This document shows positions 1-8,282 of a stretch of 64,000 nt of DNA, one piece after another (the stretch's first letter is position 1; each line of letters opens with the position of its first letter). The position numbers and the translations under genes were made by a program. Source of the stretch: JAEZHK01 sp040768845 (GTDB taxonomy: Bacteria > Bacillota > Clostridia > Christensenellales > Aristaeellaceae); contig JAXGME010000003.1 of assembly GCA_040768845.1 (NCBI GenBank), positions 1-64,000 of the forward strand. Direction: 5' to 3'. The notes under the pieces are model-generated. The model did not search any database. It worked only from the letters and a program-made list of their open reading frames with translations, and was not told the origin of the DNA.

Positions 1-188
1 TGACGTATGGTGTTGTTGGGTCCAGCAGGGCGCGCACTGATGGACCAAACGCGTTCCCGGCGCGCTGGTCGCCGGGACCGGTTGAAGCCCTTTGGGGACT
101 TTGTTGAGGTTCTGAGCCGGAAGCCAAGACGTTTCCGGCGCTTTTGTGTGCCGCGCGGGTTTTGGCCGTACGGAGGCCGTGAAGGCCC

Positions 189-217
189 TTTACTTTCCCG
201 CGCCGCTTGGGTATAAT
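189..217 (+). promoter_or_regulatory. Candidate promoter of rhaA
   Basis: A TATAAT -10 box (212-217) lies 17 bp after a weak -35 (TTTACT, 189-194). Transcription would start about 25 bp before the rhaA start codon, and a GGAGG ribosome site follows at 236-240. The rest of positions 1-188 shows no convincing gene. Confidence 0.4.
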
Positions 218-249
218 GGACGGGAAGTATACTGCGGAGGTTCGCGCGG

Positions 250-1515
250 ATGAATGACAAGCTGATCAAACAGGGGTACGAATACGCAAGCAGGGTTTAC
301 CAGGATCAGGGCGTGGATGTAGAGAAGGCGATGCGCGCCTGTGCGGCCATTCCCGTTTCGATGCACTGCTGGCAGGGCGACGACGTGTGCGGCTGCGAGA
401 GCGCGTCCGGCGGCGCCTCCGGCGGCATCGCCACCACAGGCAACTATCCGGGCCGCGCCACCGGCGGTGACGAGCTTCGGGCCGACATCGACGAGGCGCT
501 GAAGCTGATCCCCGGCAAAAAGAAGCTCAACCTGCACGCCAACTACGCGGAAAAGGGCGGAAAGGCCGTGGATCGGGACGCCTATACCGTCGATCTCTTC
601 CGGGGCTGGCTGGACTGGGCCAAGGCGCAGAAGCTGGGGCTCGACTTTAACCCCACCTATTTTTCCCACCCCAAGGCCGACAGCGGTTTTACGCTGGCCA
701 GCCCCGACAAGGGCGTGCGGGATTTTTGGATTGAGCACGGCAAGCGCTGCCGCGAGATCGCGGTAGAATTCGGCAAGGCGCTGGGCCAGCCCAGCGTGGT
801 CAACTTCTGGATGCCCGACGGCTACAAGGACGTGCCGGCGGATACCGCCGCGCCCCGGCAGCGGATGCTGGAATCGCTGGACGCGATCTTTGCCTCCGGC
901 AGGATGGATCCGGCGCTGGAAGAGGACGCGGTGGAGTCAAAGCTCTTTGGCCTAGGGGTGGAAAGCTACACCGTGGGCTCCCACGAGTTCATGCTGTCCT
1001 ACGCCCTGACCCGCGGCGTGCTTTACACGCTGGACGCCGGCCACTTCCACCCGACGGAGGTCATCTCCGCCAAGATCAGCGCCATCCTGCAGTATATGCC
1101 GAACCTTCTTCTGCACGTGTCCCGCGGTGTCCGCTGGGACAGCGACCACGTGATTACGCTGGACGACGAGTTGCAGAACATCATGAATGAGATCGTGTTC
1201 GGCGGCTACGAAAACCGCGTGCGCATCGCGCTGGATTACTTTGACGCTTCGATCAACCGCGTCGCCGCCTGGGCCATCGGCATGCGCAACGCCCAGAAGG
1301 CGCTGCTGCGCGCGCTTTTGACGCCCCACACCCAGGCCGTAAAGGCGGAGGCGGCGGGGGATTACACCGCGCGGCTGGCCCTCATCGAAGAGCGCAAGAC
1401 GCTGCCCTTCTCCGCCATCTGGGACGCCTACTGCGAGGCACAGAACGTGCCCGTGGGCGGCGCCTGGCTGGACGCGGTGAAAAAATACGAAGCCGCCGTA
1501 CAGCTCAAGCGGTAA
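250..1515 (+). CDS. rhaA: L-rhamnose isomerase
   Basis: Cytoplasmic enzyme that interconverts L-rhamnose and L-rhamnulose, the first step of rhamnose breakdown. The 421-residue product is the usual length for RhaA (about 420), and the N-terminal part with MHCWQGDDV (about 38-46) and the conserved DAGHFHPTE segment (about 262-270) followed by RWDSDHV (about 295-301) fit the metal-dependent aldose isomerase barrel. The start has a GGAGG site 9 bp upstream. No rhamnulokinase or aldolase gene lies downstream; the next gene is rarA, so the rest of the pathway may lie upstream of this window or elsewhere. The family assignment is firm from sequence resemblance. Confidence 0.93.
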   Translation: MNDKLIKQGYEYASRVYQDQGVDVEKAMRACAAIPVSMHCWQGDDVCGCESASGGASGGIATTGNYPGRATGGDELRADIDEALKLIPGKKKLNLHANYAEKGGKAVDRDAYTVDLFRGWLDWAKAQKLGLDFNPTYFSHPKADSGFTLASPDKGVRDFWIEHGKRCREIAVEFGKALGQPSVVNFWMPDGYKDVPADTAAPRQRMLESLDAIFASGRMDPALEEDAVESKLFGLGVESYTVGSHEFMLSYALTRGVLYTLDAGHFHPTEVISAKISAILQYMPNLLLHVSRGVRWDSDHVITLDDELQNIMNEIVFGGYENRVRIALDYFDASINRVAAWAIGMRNAQKALLRALLTPHTQAVKAEAAGDYTARLALIEERKTLPFSAIWDAYCEAQNVPVGGAWLDAVKKYEAAVQLKR

Positions 1516-1576
1516 GCCAACGCGCGCGAGGGCGGGCGGGGGCGTGCCCCCCGCCCGCCCTCGCTTCGGAGGAAGC

Positions 1577-2884
1577 ATGGAAGATCTGTTTTCCGAAGGC
1601 ATTAAAAAGCTGGCGCCGCTGGCGGACCGGATGCGGCCCAGGACGCTGGACGAATTCATCGGCCAGCGGGAGATCGTGGGGGAGGGGACGCTGCTTCGCC
1701 GTGCGATCATGGCGGACCGGCTGACCAGCTCGATCTTCTGGGGCCCGCCGGGCACCGGCAAGACCACGCTGGCCTCGATCATCGCCAACGCCACGAAGGC
1801 GGAGTTTGTCAAGCTCAACGCCGTCACCAGCGGTGTGGCCGAGGTGCGTGACGTGATCCGGGACGCCGAGTCGCGGCTCAAGCTTCACGGCAGGGCTACC
1901 TATCTTTTGCTCGACGAGTGCCACCGCTGGTCCAAAGCCCAGTCCGACAGCATTCTCCCCTCCATCGAGCAGGGCATCATCCGTTTCGTCGGTTCCACCA
2001 CCGAAAACCCGATGATCGCCATGACCCCCGCCATCGTCAGCCGGTGCAGGCTGTTTCACTTTGAGCCGCTGACGCGGAAAGAGGTGGAGCAGGCCATCCT
2101 GAACGCCGTGCGGGACGGGGAGCGCGGTTACGGGCGCGAGGCCGTGACGATTGACGAGGACGCCCTGGCCCACATCGCCCAGGTGGCCAACGGAGACGTG
2201 CGCGCCGCGCTCAACGCGCTGGAGCTGGCCGTGCTGACCACCCCCGTGGACGCGAGCGGCGACATCCATGTCACGCTGGCCGTAGCCGAGCAGTCCATTC
2301 AAAAGCGCGTGCTGCGCATGGACGAATCGATGCTCTACGACATGCTGTCGGCCTTCTGCAAGAGCCTGCGCGGCTCCGACAGCGATGCCGCGCTGGCCTG
2401 GTTCAGCCGCATGATCTACGCGGGGTTGGACCCCCGCGTCATTGTGCGCCGCGTCATCGCCCACGCCAGCGAGGATGTGGGGCTGGCCAACCCTGACGCC
2501 ATGGTGCAGGCGGTCAGCGCCTGGCAGGCGCTGGAGGCCATCGGCATGCCGGAGGCGCGGCTTTCCATCGCCCAGGCGATCATCGCGGTGTGCGAAAGCC
2601 CCAAGTCCAACGCCGTGGTGGTGGCCATCGACCGCGCCATGCGAGACGCGGAGCGCGGCGGCTTTCAGCCTGTTCCCGTGCACCTTCGGGACACTTCTTA
2701 CAGGGGCGCGGCGCGGCTGGGCTACGGTGAGGGCTACAAGTACGCCCATGACTTTCCAGGCCATTACGTAAAGCAGCAGTACGCGCCGCTGGAGGCCCAG
2801 GGCATGCCCTACTACGAGCCGGGGACGCTGGGCTTTGAGAAGGAGATTGGAAAGCGTCGCGAAGAACTGAAAAAGTACGAATAG
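1577..2884 (+). CDS. rarA: Replication-associated recombination protein A (AAA+ ATPase)
   Basis: RarA/MgsA family clamp-loader-like ATPase acting at stalled replication forks. The 435-residue protein shows a Walker A motif GPPGTGKTT (about 56-64), a Walker B LLDEC (about 111-115), a sensor segment STTENP, and the C-terminal tetramerisation region with the typical PVHLRD and GYKYAHD motifs. The chosen ATG follows a GGAGG only about 4 bp away, which is short, but the N-terminus (MEDLFSEG) matches the family and an upstream in-frame start at 1544 would add residues unlike the family. It stands alone between rhaA and the convergent cysS, and a terminator hairpin follows. Confidence 0.93.
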   Translation: MEDLFSEGIKKLAPLADRMRPRTLDEFIGQREIVGEGTLLRRAIMADRLTSSIFWGPPGTGKTTLASIIANATKAEFVKLNAVTSGVAEVRDVIRDAESRLKLHGRATYLLLDECHRWSKAQSDSILPSIEQGIIRFVGSTTENPMIAMTPAIVSRCRLFHFEPLTRKEVEQAILNAVRDGERGYGREAVTIDEDALAHIAQVANGDVRAALNALELAVLTTPVDASGDIHVTLAVAEQSIQKRVLRMDESMLYDMLSAFCKSLRGSDSDAALAWFSRMIYAGLDPRVIVRRVIAHASEDVGLANPDAMVQAVSAWQALEAIGMPEARLSIAQAIIAVCESPKSNAVVVAIDRAMRDAERGGFQPVPVHLRDTSYRGAARLGYGEGYKYAHDFPGHYVKQQYAPLEAQGMPYYEPGTLGFEKEIGKRREELKKYE

Positions 2885-2898
2885 CGCCGCGCAGAAGG

Positions 2899-2930
2899 AG
2901 CGCCCCCGGCAAAGCCGAGGGGCGCTTTAT
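2899..2930 (+). terminator. Terminator after rarA
   Basis: A GC-rich stem, AGCGCCCC pairing with GGGGCGCT plus an inner CGGC/GCCG, is followed by TTTAT. It separates rarA from the convergent cysS gene ending at 2950. Confidence 0.65.
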
Positions 2931-2949
2931 CGCGTGCCTGGAGCGGGCC

Positions 2950-4347
2950 CTACGCCTTTCGCACCTTGGGGCCCGCGGGGGTATCTTCAATCACGTAGCC
3001 CTTGGCCAGCACCTCGCCTCGGATGCGGTCCGCGTCGGCAAAACGCCTTTCCTTCTTGGCCGCCTGGCGCGCTTCCACCAGCGAGCGCACGTCCTCCGGC
3101 GTGGTGTCGAGCTTTTTGGTCAGAATGCCCAAGACACCCGTCATCTCGCCCAGCGCGTCAAGGCCCGCCCGGATGGCCGCCTTTGACGGGGCTCCGGCGG
3201 AGAGGGTGACGTTCATATCCCGCGCCCAGTCAAAGATCACGCCCAGCGCGTCGGCGGTGTTGAGATCGTCGTCCATGGCCTCGTCAAAGCGGGCGAGGGC
3301 CTCCCGGCCGCGGGCGGCGAAGGCTTCCTCCTCCGGCGTCATCGCGCGTTCGGGCGCGGACTCCAGAAGAAACAGCGCGTTGTTCCGCGCGGTGTAGAGC
3401 CGCTCCAGGGACGCCTTCGCCTGCTCGATCAGATCCCGTGAAAAGTTGATGGGGCTTCGATACTGGGCGCTGAGCATGAACATGCGCACCGCCTCCAGGT
3501 CGTACTCGGCGGCGATTTCGCGCACGGTAAAGAAGTTGCCGAGGGATTTGCTCATCTTGCGGTTGTCCACGTTGATGTGGCCATTGTGCATCCAGTACTT
3601 CGCAAAGGGCTTGCCGGTGGCGCCCTCCGACTGGGCGATCTCGTTCTCGTGGTGGGGGAAGATCAGGTCCACGCCGCCGCAGTGGATGTCAAAGGTTTCG
3701 CCCAGGTATTTCATGCTCATGGCGGAGCACTCGATGTGCCATCCGGGCCGGCCCATACCCCAGGGGCTCTTCCAGGCCGGCTCACCGGGCTTTTGCGCCT
3801 TCCAGAGGGCAAAATCCATGGGGTTGCGCTTGACGTCGTCCACCTCGATGCGGGCGCCGGCCTCCCGGTCCTCCAGATTCTGACCGGACAGCTTGCCGTA
3901 GCCGGGGTAGGCCTGGGTGTCGAAGTACACGTCGCCGCCCGCCTCGTAGGCGTAGCCGTTTTTGATGAGCTTCTGGATGATCCTGATGATCTCGCCGACG
4001 TGGCGTGTGGCCCTTGGATGTACGTCCGCCCGCATCACGCCCAGCGCGTCCGCGTCCCTGAAGTACTCTTCGATATAATGGTCGGCGATCGCTTCGACGG
4101 TGGTATGCTCCTCCTCGGCGCGGCGGATGAGCTTGTCGTCGATGTCGGTGAAGTTCTGCACGAAGGTCACCTTGTAGCCCTTGTGCGTCAGGTAGCGCCG
4201 GAGGGTGTCGAAGATGATGAAGGGGCGGGCGTTTCCGATATGAAAGAAGTTGTAGACCGTGGGGCCGCAGGCGTAGATGCGCACCTCGCCTTCGTGCACG
4301 GGGACGAGCTCCTCTTTTTGCCGGGTCATCGTGTTATAGATCTTCAT
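2950..4347 (-). CDS. cysS: Cysteinyl-tRNA synthetase
   Basis: Class I aminoacyl-tRNA synthetase that charges tRNA-Cys. The 465-residue protein has the HIGH-type motif as HIGN (36-39), the zinc-site Cys27 (ACGPTVYN), a second set of zinc ligands in IECSAM and PHHENE, and the KMSKS loop (about 263-267). Its ATG overlaps the end of cysE by 14 bp and has an AAGGAGG site inside the cysE coding end, so the two are co-transcribed and probably translationally coupled. Both are therefore under the Cys T-box leader upstream of cysE. Nothing unusual is seen in the coding sequence. Confidence 0.97.
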   Translation of the reverse strand: MKIYNTMTRQKEELVPVHEGEVRIYACGPTVYNFFHIGNARPFIIFDTLRRYLTHKGYKVTFVQNFTDIDDKLIRRAEEEHTTVEAIADHYIEEYFRDADALGVMRADVHPRATRHVGEIIRIIQKLIKNGYAYEAGGDVYFDTQAYPGYGKLSGQNLEDREAGARIEVDDVKRNPMDFALWKAQKPGEPAWKSPWGMGRPGWHIECSAMSMKYLGETFDIHCGGVDLIFPHHENEIAQSEGATGKPFAKYWMHNGHINVDNRKMSKSLGNFFTVREIAAEYDLEAVRMFMLSAQYRSPINFSRDLIEQAKASLERLYTARNNALFLLESAPERAMTPEEEAFAARGREALARFDEAMDDDLNTADALGVIFDWARDMNVTLSAGAPSKAAIRAGLDALGEMTGVLGILTKKLDTTPEDVRSLVEARQAAKKERRFADADRIRGEVLAKGYVIEDTPAGPKVRKA

Positions 4348-5053
4348 TTTTTATCTCCTCCTTGGGCGTCAAAAGGCAATTGGGCAGTTTGAACTCCTCG
4401 CATTGATCGCAGGCCATGCCCTGGGCCCTGCGCTCCATGCACTTCTCCAGCTGCATCAGGCGCGCGGTCATCTCCTCGATGCGCTCTTTGATCGGATCGG
4501 GCAGGTGGATCTGGTCGAGATCAATGCCCACGCGCTCGCCCGCCTGGCGCACCACGCGGCCGGGGTTGCCCACCACCGTGGCGTAAGGCGGAACTTCCTT
4601 TAATACCACCGCGCTGGCGCCGATCTTGGCGCCGTCGCCCACGGTGAAGGGCCCCAGCACCTTCGCGCCCGCGCCGATCACCACGTTGTCGCCGATGGTG
4701 GGGTGGCGCTTGCCCACGTCCTTTCCGGTGCCGCCCAGCGTCACATCCTGATAGAGCGTCACATTGTCGCCGATTTCAGCCGTTTCGCCGATCACCACGC
4801 CCATGCCGTGGTCGATGAAAAGTCCCTTTCCGATCTTCGCACCGGGGTGAATTTCGATGCCGGTGAGCCTGCGCGTGCGCTGGGACACCAGCCTGGCCAT
4901 CAGCTTCAGGTTGTGCGTCCACAGCCAGTGGGCGCGGCGGTGCCTGCGCACCGCGCGGAAGCTGGGGTAACACAGCACCACCTCCAGCGCGCTTCGCGCC
5001 GCGGGGTCGCGGGTCAATACGGCGCGCACATCTTCGCGCCACCTGAAAAACAT
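4334..5053 (-). CDS. cysE: Serine O-acetyltransferase
   Basis: Transfers acetyl from acetyl-CoA to L-serine, giving O-acetylserine for cysteine synthesis. The 239-residue product has an N-terminal helical part (MFFRWREDV...) and a left-handed beta-helix of hexapeptide repeats with the family motifs IHPGAKIG, DHGMGVVIGETA and the C-terminal VVGNPGRVV. I chose the ATG at 5053 because an in-frame ATG 15 bp upstream is itself part of the GGGAGG ribosome site. A C-terminal tail with three cysteines (CDQCEEFKLPNC) is present and is not needed for the fold. The gene leads the cysE-cysS operon. Confidence 0.94.
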   Translation of the reverse strand: MFFRWREDVRAVLTRDPAARSALEVVLCYPSFRAVRRHRRAHWLWTHNLKLMARLVSQRTRRLTGIEIHPGAKIGKGLFIDHGMGVVIGETAEIGDNVTLYQDVTLGGTGKDVGKRHPTIGDNVVIGAGAKVLGPFTVGDGAKIGASAVVLKEVPPYATVVGNPGRVVRQAGERVGIDLDQIHLPDPIKERIEEMTARLMQLEKCMERRAQGMACDQCEEFKLPNCLLTPKEEIKNEDL

Positions 5054-5076
5054 GGCGATCCCTCCCATCGGGTATA

Positions 5077-5303
5077 GAAAAGCGCCTCCGTACCGACAGA
5101 GGCGCTTTCGCGCGGTTCCACTCTGCTTCAGAATGCCCTGGGGCACCCTGCGCTCAACGCGCTGTAACGGGCGCGCCCGGCGCGCCTGAAGGCGCGCTCG
5201 CTCACGGATGCACTTCGGCAGCCTCGCGCAGGGGCGGCTTTCAGCCGGGGACCGCCCTTCTCTGTTGCGTTCGGGTAGCCTACTCTTTCCGGTCATCGCA
5301 GAT
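5077..5303 (-). ncRNA. Cysteine T-box leader (tRNA-Cys sensing riboswitch)
   Basis: Read on the minus strand, the leader has the Stem I signature GGAAAGAGTA shortly after the transcript start, a probable specifier UGC followed by A (5212-5210), and the T-box sequence GAGTGGAACCGCG (5123-5111). A strong terminator follows (AAGCGCCTC pairing with GAGGCGCTT, then TTTT, 5107-5077). The UGC specifier fits cysteine and the downstream genes cysE and cysS. Established mechanism: uncharged tRNA-Cys stabilises the antiterminator, so the operon is expressed when cysteine is short. Confidence 0.92.
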
Positions 5304-5309
5304 AACGCC

Positions 5310-5338
5310 ATTATACCGGCTTTGCGGCCGTTCGTCAA
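5310..5338 (-). promoter_or_regulatory. Promoter of the cysE-cysS operon
   Basis: TTGACG (5338-5333), 17 bp spacer, TATAAT (5315-5310) on the minus strand, placed just before the T-box leader. Nearly perfect vegetative consensus. Confidence 0.85.
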
Positions 5339-5340
5339 CG

Positions 5341-5623
5341 GGCAATGGCGCGCGGTGAAGGCATTCCGGATGAACACAATCCTTTGGATTGTCATAACCT
5401 GTGAAGGAAGCATGTTCAAATGTTTCAATGGAATGCGATTCTGTTGCGACTGGGTGTAACAGGCGCACTGCCTTCGCGTGCAAAAAAGCGCCAAATGGCG
5501 TGCGCGTTCGAGTTTCGGCGTCGAAAACGCGCGAAATCCGGGCAGGATATTTCAAAAGTATTTCAAAAGATTGTTAAATGATTGCTTTCGGAAATTTTTT
5601 TCTCAATACTTGGCAGGTTTTCC
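5341..5623. other. Divergent intergenic stretch without a recognised feature
   Basis: About 280 bp between the cysE promoter and the promoter of the NlpC/P60 gene. It is more AT-rich than its neighbours. I found no convincing gene, repeat or structured RNA in it. Confidence 0.5.
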
Positions 5624-5652
5624 TTGCGGAGGTGTCGTATATATGTTATACT
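5624..5652 (+). promoter_or_regulatory. Candidate promoter of the NlpC/P60 gene
   Basis: TTGCGG (5624-5629), 17 bp spacer, TATACT (5647-5652), about 90 bp before the start codon. Confidence 0.5.
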
Positions 5653-5741
5653 GCTACCGATGGTTTTCTTCCGGATTGTGGCAAAAGCGCGCCGCGCAAG
5701 CGGCATCCCCGGGATTATTCTTGAGCGGAGGACTGAACGCG

Positions 5742-7448
5742 ATGCAAACGAGCGGAAAGAGCATGATGAGGGTGGCCGTTCTGGCGGCGCTACTACTGAC
5801 GCTTTTCTGCACGCAGGCGATGGCCGCCACGCTGAAGGCCGGCTCAAAGGGTTCCGCCGTATCGGAGCTTCAACGAAACCTCAAGGACAAAGGATACTTT
5901 ACGGCCAAGGTCATTACCAGCCGCTATACGTCGTCGCTGAAGAAGGCCGTGGGTGTCTTTCAGATCGCCAACAGCATCCGGCCCAAGGGGGGCTACGGCG
6001 TCGCCGACGAGCAAACCCAGCTCAAAGCCGCCTCCCCGGACGCGGTCACCTATCCCCAGTACGTCGAGAAGCTGACCGACGCCCAACTGAAGCCCGGCGG
6101 CAGCGGCACCTACGTCAAAAAGGCCCAGTCGAGGCTCAAAAAGCTAGGCTATTACTCCGGCAAGCTTGACAGCAAGTACCGCTCCACGACCACGGCCGCC
6201 GTGCAGGACTTTGAGCGCGCCAATGGCCTCTCCGTCGACGGCATCGCCGACAAAGCAACCCGCGACGTGCTCTATTCCGACGGCGCCAAGTCCCGCACCC
6301 AGTATGACGCCGAAAACTATCTGACGCCGCTGAGCGTCGGTTCCAAGAACACCACCCAGGTGACCCAGTTGCAGGAGCGGCTGACTGCCCTCGGATACTA
6401 CTGGGGCGAACCCACGGGCGTATTTGACGCGCAGACCAAGTATTCCGTCAAGTTTTTTCAAGAAGCCAACGGTTTTTCCGCCAGCGGAAGCGCCAACCGG
6501 ACGGTTCGGGCGCTGGTCAACAAGGATACCGCCAAGTCGTTTGATCAATATGTCACCGACGCGGTGAAGCGCCAGCAGCTCGCCCCGGGCTGCAAGGGAG
6601 GCGTCCGGGTGGCTGTGCTGCAGCTCCAGCTGAAGAACCTGGGCTATTACAAGGGCGTCATCACCGGCGCGTACACCGGCGCGGTTACCACCGCCGTGCG
6701 CACTTTCCAGACCTTCAACAACATGAGCAGCAAGTACGTGACCGGCAAGGCGAATACCGCCACCCGCGAACTGCTGCTGAGCGATAAGGCCATCGCCTAT
6801 GAAACGGTGAACGGCAGCGACACGCTGAAGTCCGGGTCAAAGAATTCGGGCGCCGTCAAAGCCCTGCAGTCAAGGCTCAAGGAACTGGGCTACTACACCG
6901 GCAGCGTGGACGGGGTGTACAGCAGGGCCGTCGTCTCCGCCGTCAAATTGTTCCAGAAGTACAACGGCCTTTACCAGAGCGGCATCGCTTACAGCAACAC
7001 CCTCGCGCTTCTGAACAGCGGCAGCGTGGTGGCCTACACCAACGCGAAGATTGAAAAGCTGATCGACGTGGCGGAAAACAAGCTCGGCACGAAATACGGG
7101 ACCAAGAGCGGTCAGTTTGATTGCAGCACCTTTACGGCCTATTGTCTGGACAAGGTGGGCATTGACGTCACATCCGAGGTTCAGGCCCAGGGCCGGGCGA
7201 TGCTGAATATTGGCAAGAAGATCTCGAGCTACAAGGAACTGAGGCGGGGCGATATGGTTTACTTCTGGTCGCCGGACCGGGAGAAGAAGCCGGGGCATGC
7301 CGGAATTTTCATCGGGAAGAAGGGCTCCCAGTACCAGTTCATTCACGCATCTTCTTCCTATGGCAAGGTTACCGTCAGCGACCTGAACACGAATTACTAC
7401 CTGGGCAGCAACGGGGCCTTCCTGTACGGAGTAAGAATTTGGGAGTAA
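5742..7448 (+). CDS. Secreted peptidoglycan hydrolase: repeated peptidoglycan-binding domains plus NlpC/P60
   Basis: A 568-residue exported protein with a signal peptide (about 1-28, hydrophobic core ending in AMA). It carries about five copies of the PG_binding_1 module, each with a version of LQxxLxxLGYYxG (near residues 45, 130, 205, 295 and 375). A C-terminal NlpC/P60 cysteine peptidase has the likely triad in FDCSTF (Cys461), GHAGIF (His519) and a third His in FIHASS. Such enzymes cut the peptide stems of peptidoglycan outside the membrane. The start at 5742 gives a proper signal peptide and follows a GGAGG site. trmN6 begins 6 bp after it, so the two share a transcript. Confidence 0.9.
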   Translation: MQTSGKSMMRVAVLAALLLTLFCTQAMAATLKAGSKGSAVSELQRNLKDKGYFTAKVITSRYTSSLKKAVGVFQIANSIRPKGGYGVADEQTQLKAASPDAVTYPQYVEKLTDAQLKPGGSGTYVKKAQSRLKKLGYYSGKLDSKYRSTTTAAVQDFERANGLSVDGIADKATRDVLYSDGAKSRTQYDAENYLTPLSVGSKNTTQVTQLQERLTALGYYWGEPTGVFDAQTKYSVKFFQEANGFSASGSANRTVRALVNKDTAKSFDQYVTDAVKRQQLAPGCKGGVRVAVLQLQLKNLGYYKGVITGAYTGAVTTAVRTFQTFNNMSSKYVTGKANTATRELLLSDKAIAYETVNGSDTLKSGSKNSGAVKALQSRLKELGYYTGSVDGVYSRAVVSAVKLFQKYNGLYQSGIAYSNTLALLNSGSVVAYTNAKIEKLIDVAENKLGTKYGTKSGQFDCSTFTAYCLDKVGIDVTSEVQAQGRAMLNIGKKISSYKELRRGDMVYFWSPDREKKPGHAGIFIGKKGSQYQFIHASSSYGKVTVSDLNTNYYLGSNGAFLYGVRIWE

Positions 7449-7454
7449 AACGAG

Positions 7455-8282
7455 ATGGATGACATTCGGGCGGCGCGAGGGGACTCGGGCCGCTCTTTTT
7501 ATCGGCACCCGGGGGAGCGGCTGGACGACCTGAACCGGGGCGGCCTGATGATCCTGCAGAAGGAGAAGGGCTTCCGCTTCGGCACCGACGCGGTGCTGCT
7601 GGCGGATTTCGCCGCGCCAAAGCCCTTTGACCGGGTGGCGGACCTGGGCGCGGGCGGCGGCATCCTGTCCATCCTGATGGCGGACGCCGAGCCGCAGGCG
7701 CGCTTTGACGCGGTGGAGCTCCAACCGGAGATGTGCGATATGGCCCGGCGAAGCGTATGGGGCAACGGCCTTGAGGGGGGCGTTTTTGTGCACGCGCTCG
7801 ACGTGCGCGACGCGCCCCGGGCGTTGGGGCACGCGGGGTACTCGCTGGTGGTATCCAACCCACCCTATCATCCCCGGGGGACCGCGCCGGCAAGCCCCGA
7901 TCCCGCACATCATCTGGCGCGCCACGAGGGGGAGGCCACGCTGGAGGACTTCGCAGCCTGCGCCGCGGCGCTTTTGAAAAACGGCGGTCGTGCGGCGTTC
8001 GTATACCCGGCGCCCCGCGCCTTTGATCTGATGTGTGCGCTCCGGGCGCGGCGGCTGGAGCCCAAGCGCGTTCGGCTGGTGCTGGACAGGCCCGGCGCCC
8101 GGCCCAAGCTGATCCTCCTGGACGCGGTCAAGGGCGGCGGCGCGTGGCTGGACTGGATGCCGCCGCTGATTCTCCGGGACGAGATCGGCGAGCCGACGCG
8201 CGAATATCGGCGAATTTATCGTATGCCGCTTGACGAAAACGGCGTGAAGCCCCATAATACAGTAGGAGCTGAATGCCAATGA
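7455..8282 (+). CDS. tRNA1(Val) adenine-37 N6-methyltransferase-like protein (TrmN6/YabB family)
   Basis: A SAM-dependent N6-adenine methyltransferase of 275 residues. The SAM-binding motif (DLGAGGGILS, about 64-73) and the catalytic NPPY (135-138) are clear, and the N-terminal segment DDLNRGGLMILQKEKG matches the YfiC/YabB group that modifies tRNA near the anticodon. The exact tRNA target is inferred from the family. It follows the NlpC/P60 gene by 6 bp and overlaps the DUF512 gene by 10 bp. Confidence 0.85.
   Translation: MDDIRAARGDSGRSFYRHPGERLDDLNRGGLMILQKEKGFRFGTDAVLLADFAAPKPFDRVADLGAGGGILSILMADAEPQARFDAVELQPEMCDMARRSVWGNGLEGGVFVHALDVRDAPRALGHAGYSLVVSNPPYHPRGTAPASPDPAHHLARHEGEATLEDFAACAAALLKNGGRAAFVYPAPRAFDLMCALRARRLEPKRVRLVLDRPGARPKLILLDAVKGGGAWLDWMPPLILRDEIGEPTREYRRIYRMPLDENGVKPHNTVGAECQ

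Noticed and set aside
7..216. Small open frame at the window start
   Set aside because: It has an Arg-rich, featureless product and overlaps the rhaA promoter.
5208..5459. Small plus-strand open frame over the T-box leader
   Set aside because: The sequence is explained by the T-box RNA and promoter on the other strand.
5652..5741. Possible c-di-AMP (ydaO) riboswitch before the NlpC/P60 gene
   Set aside because: The leader is only about 80 nt and lacks the conserved ydaO blocks.
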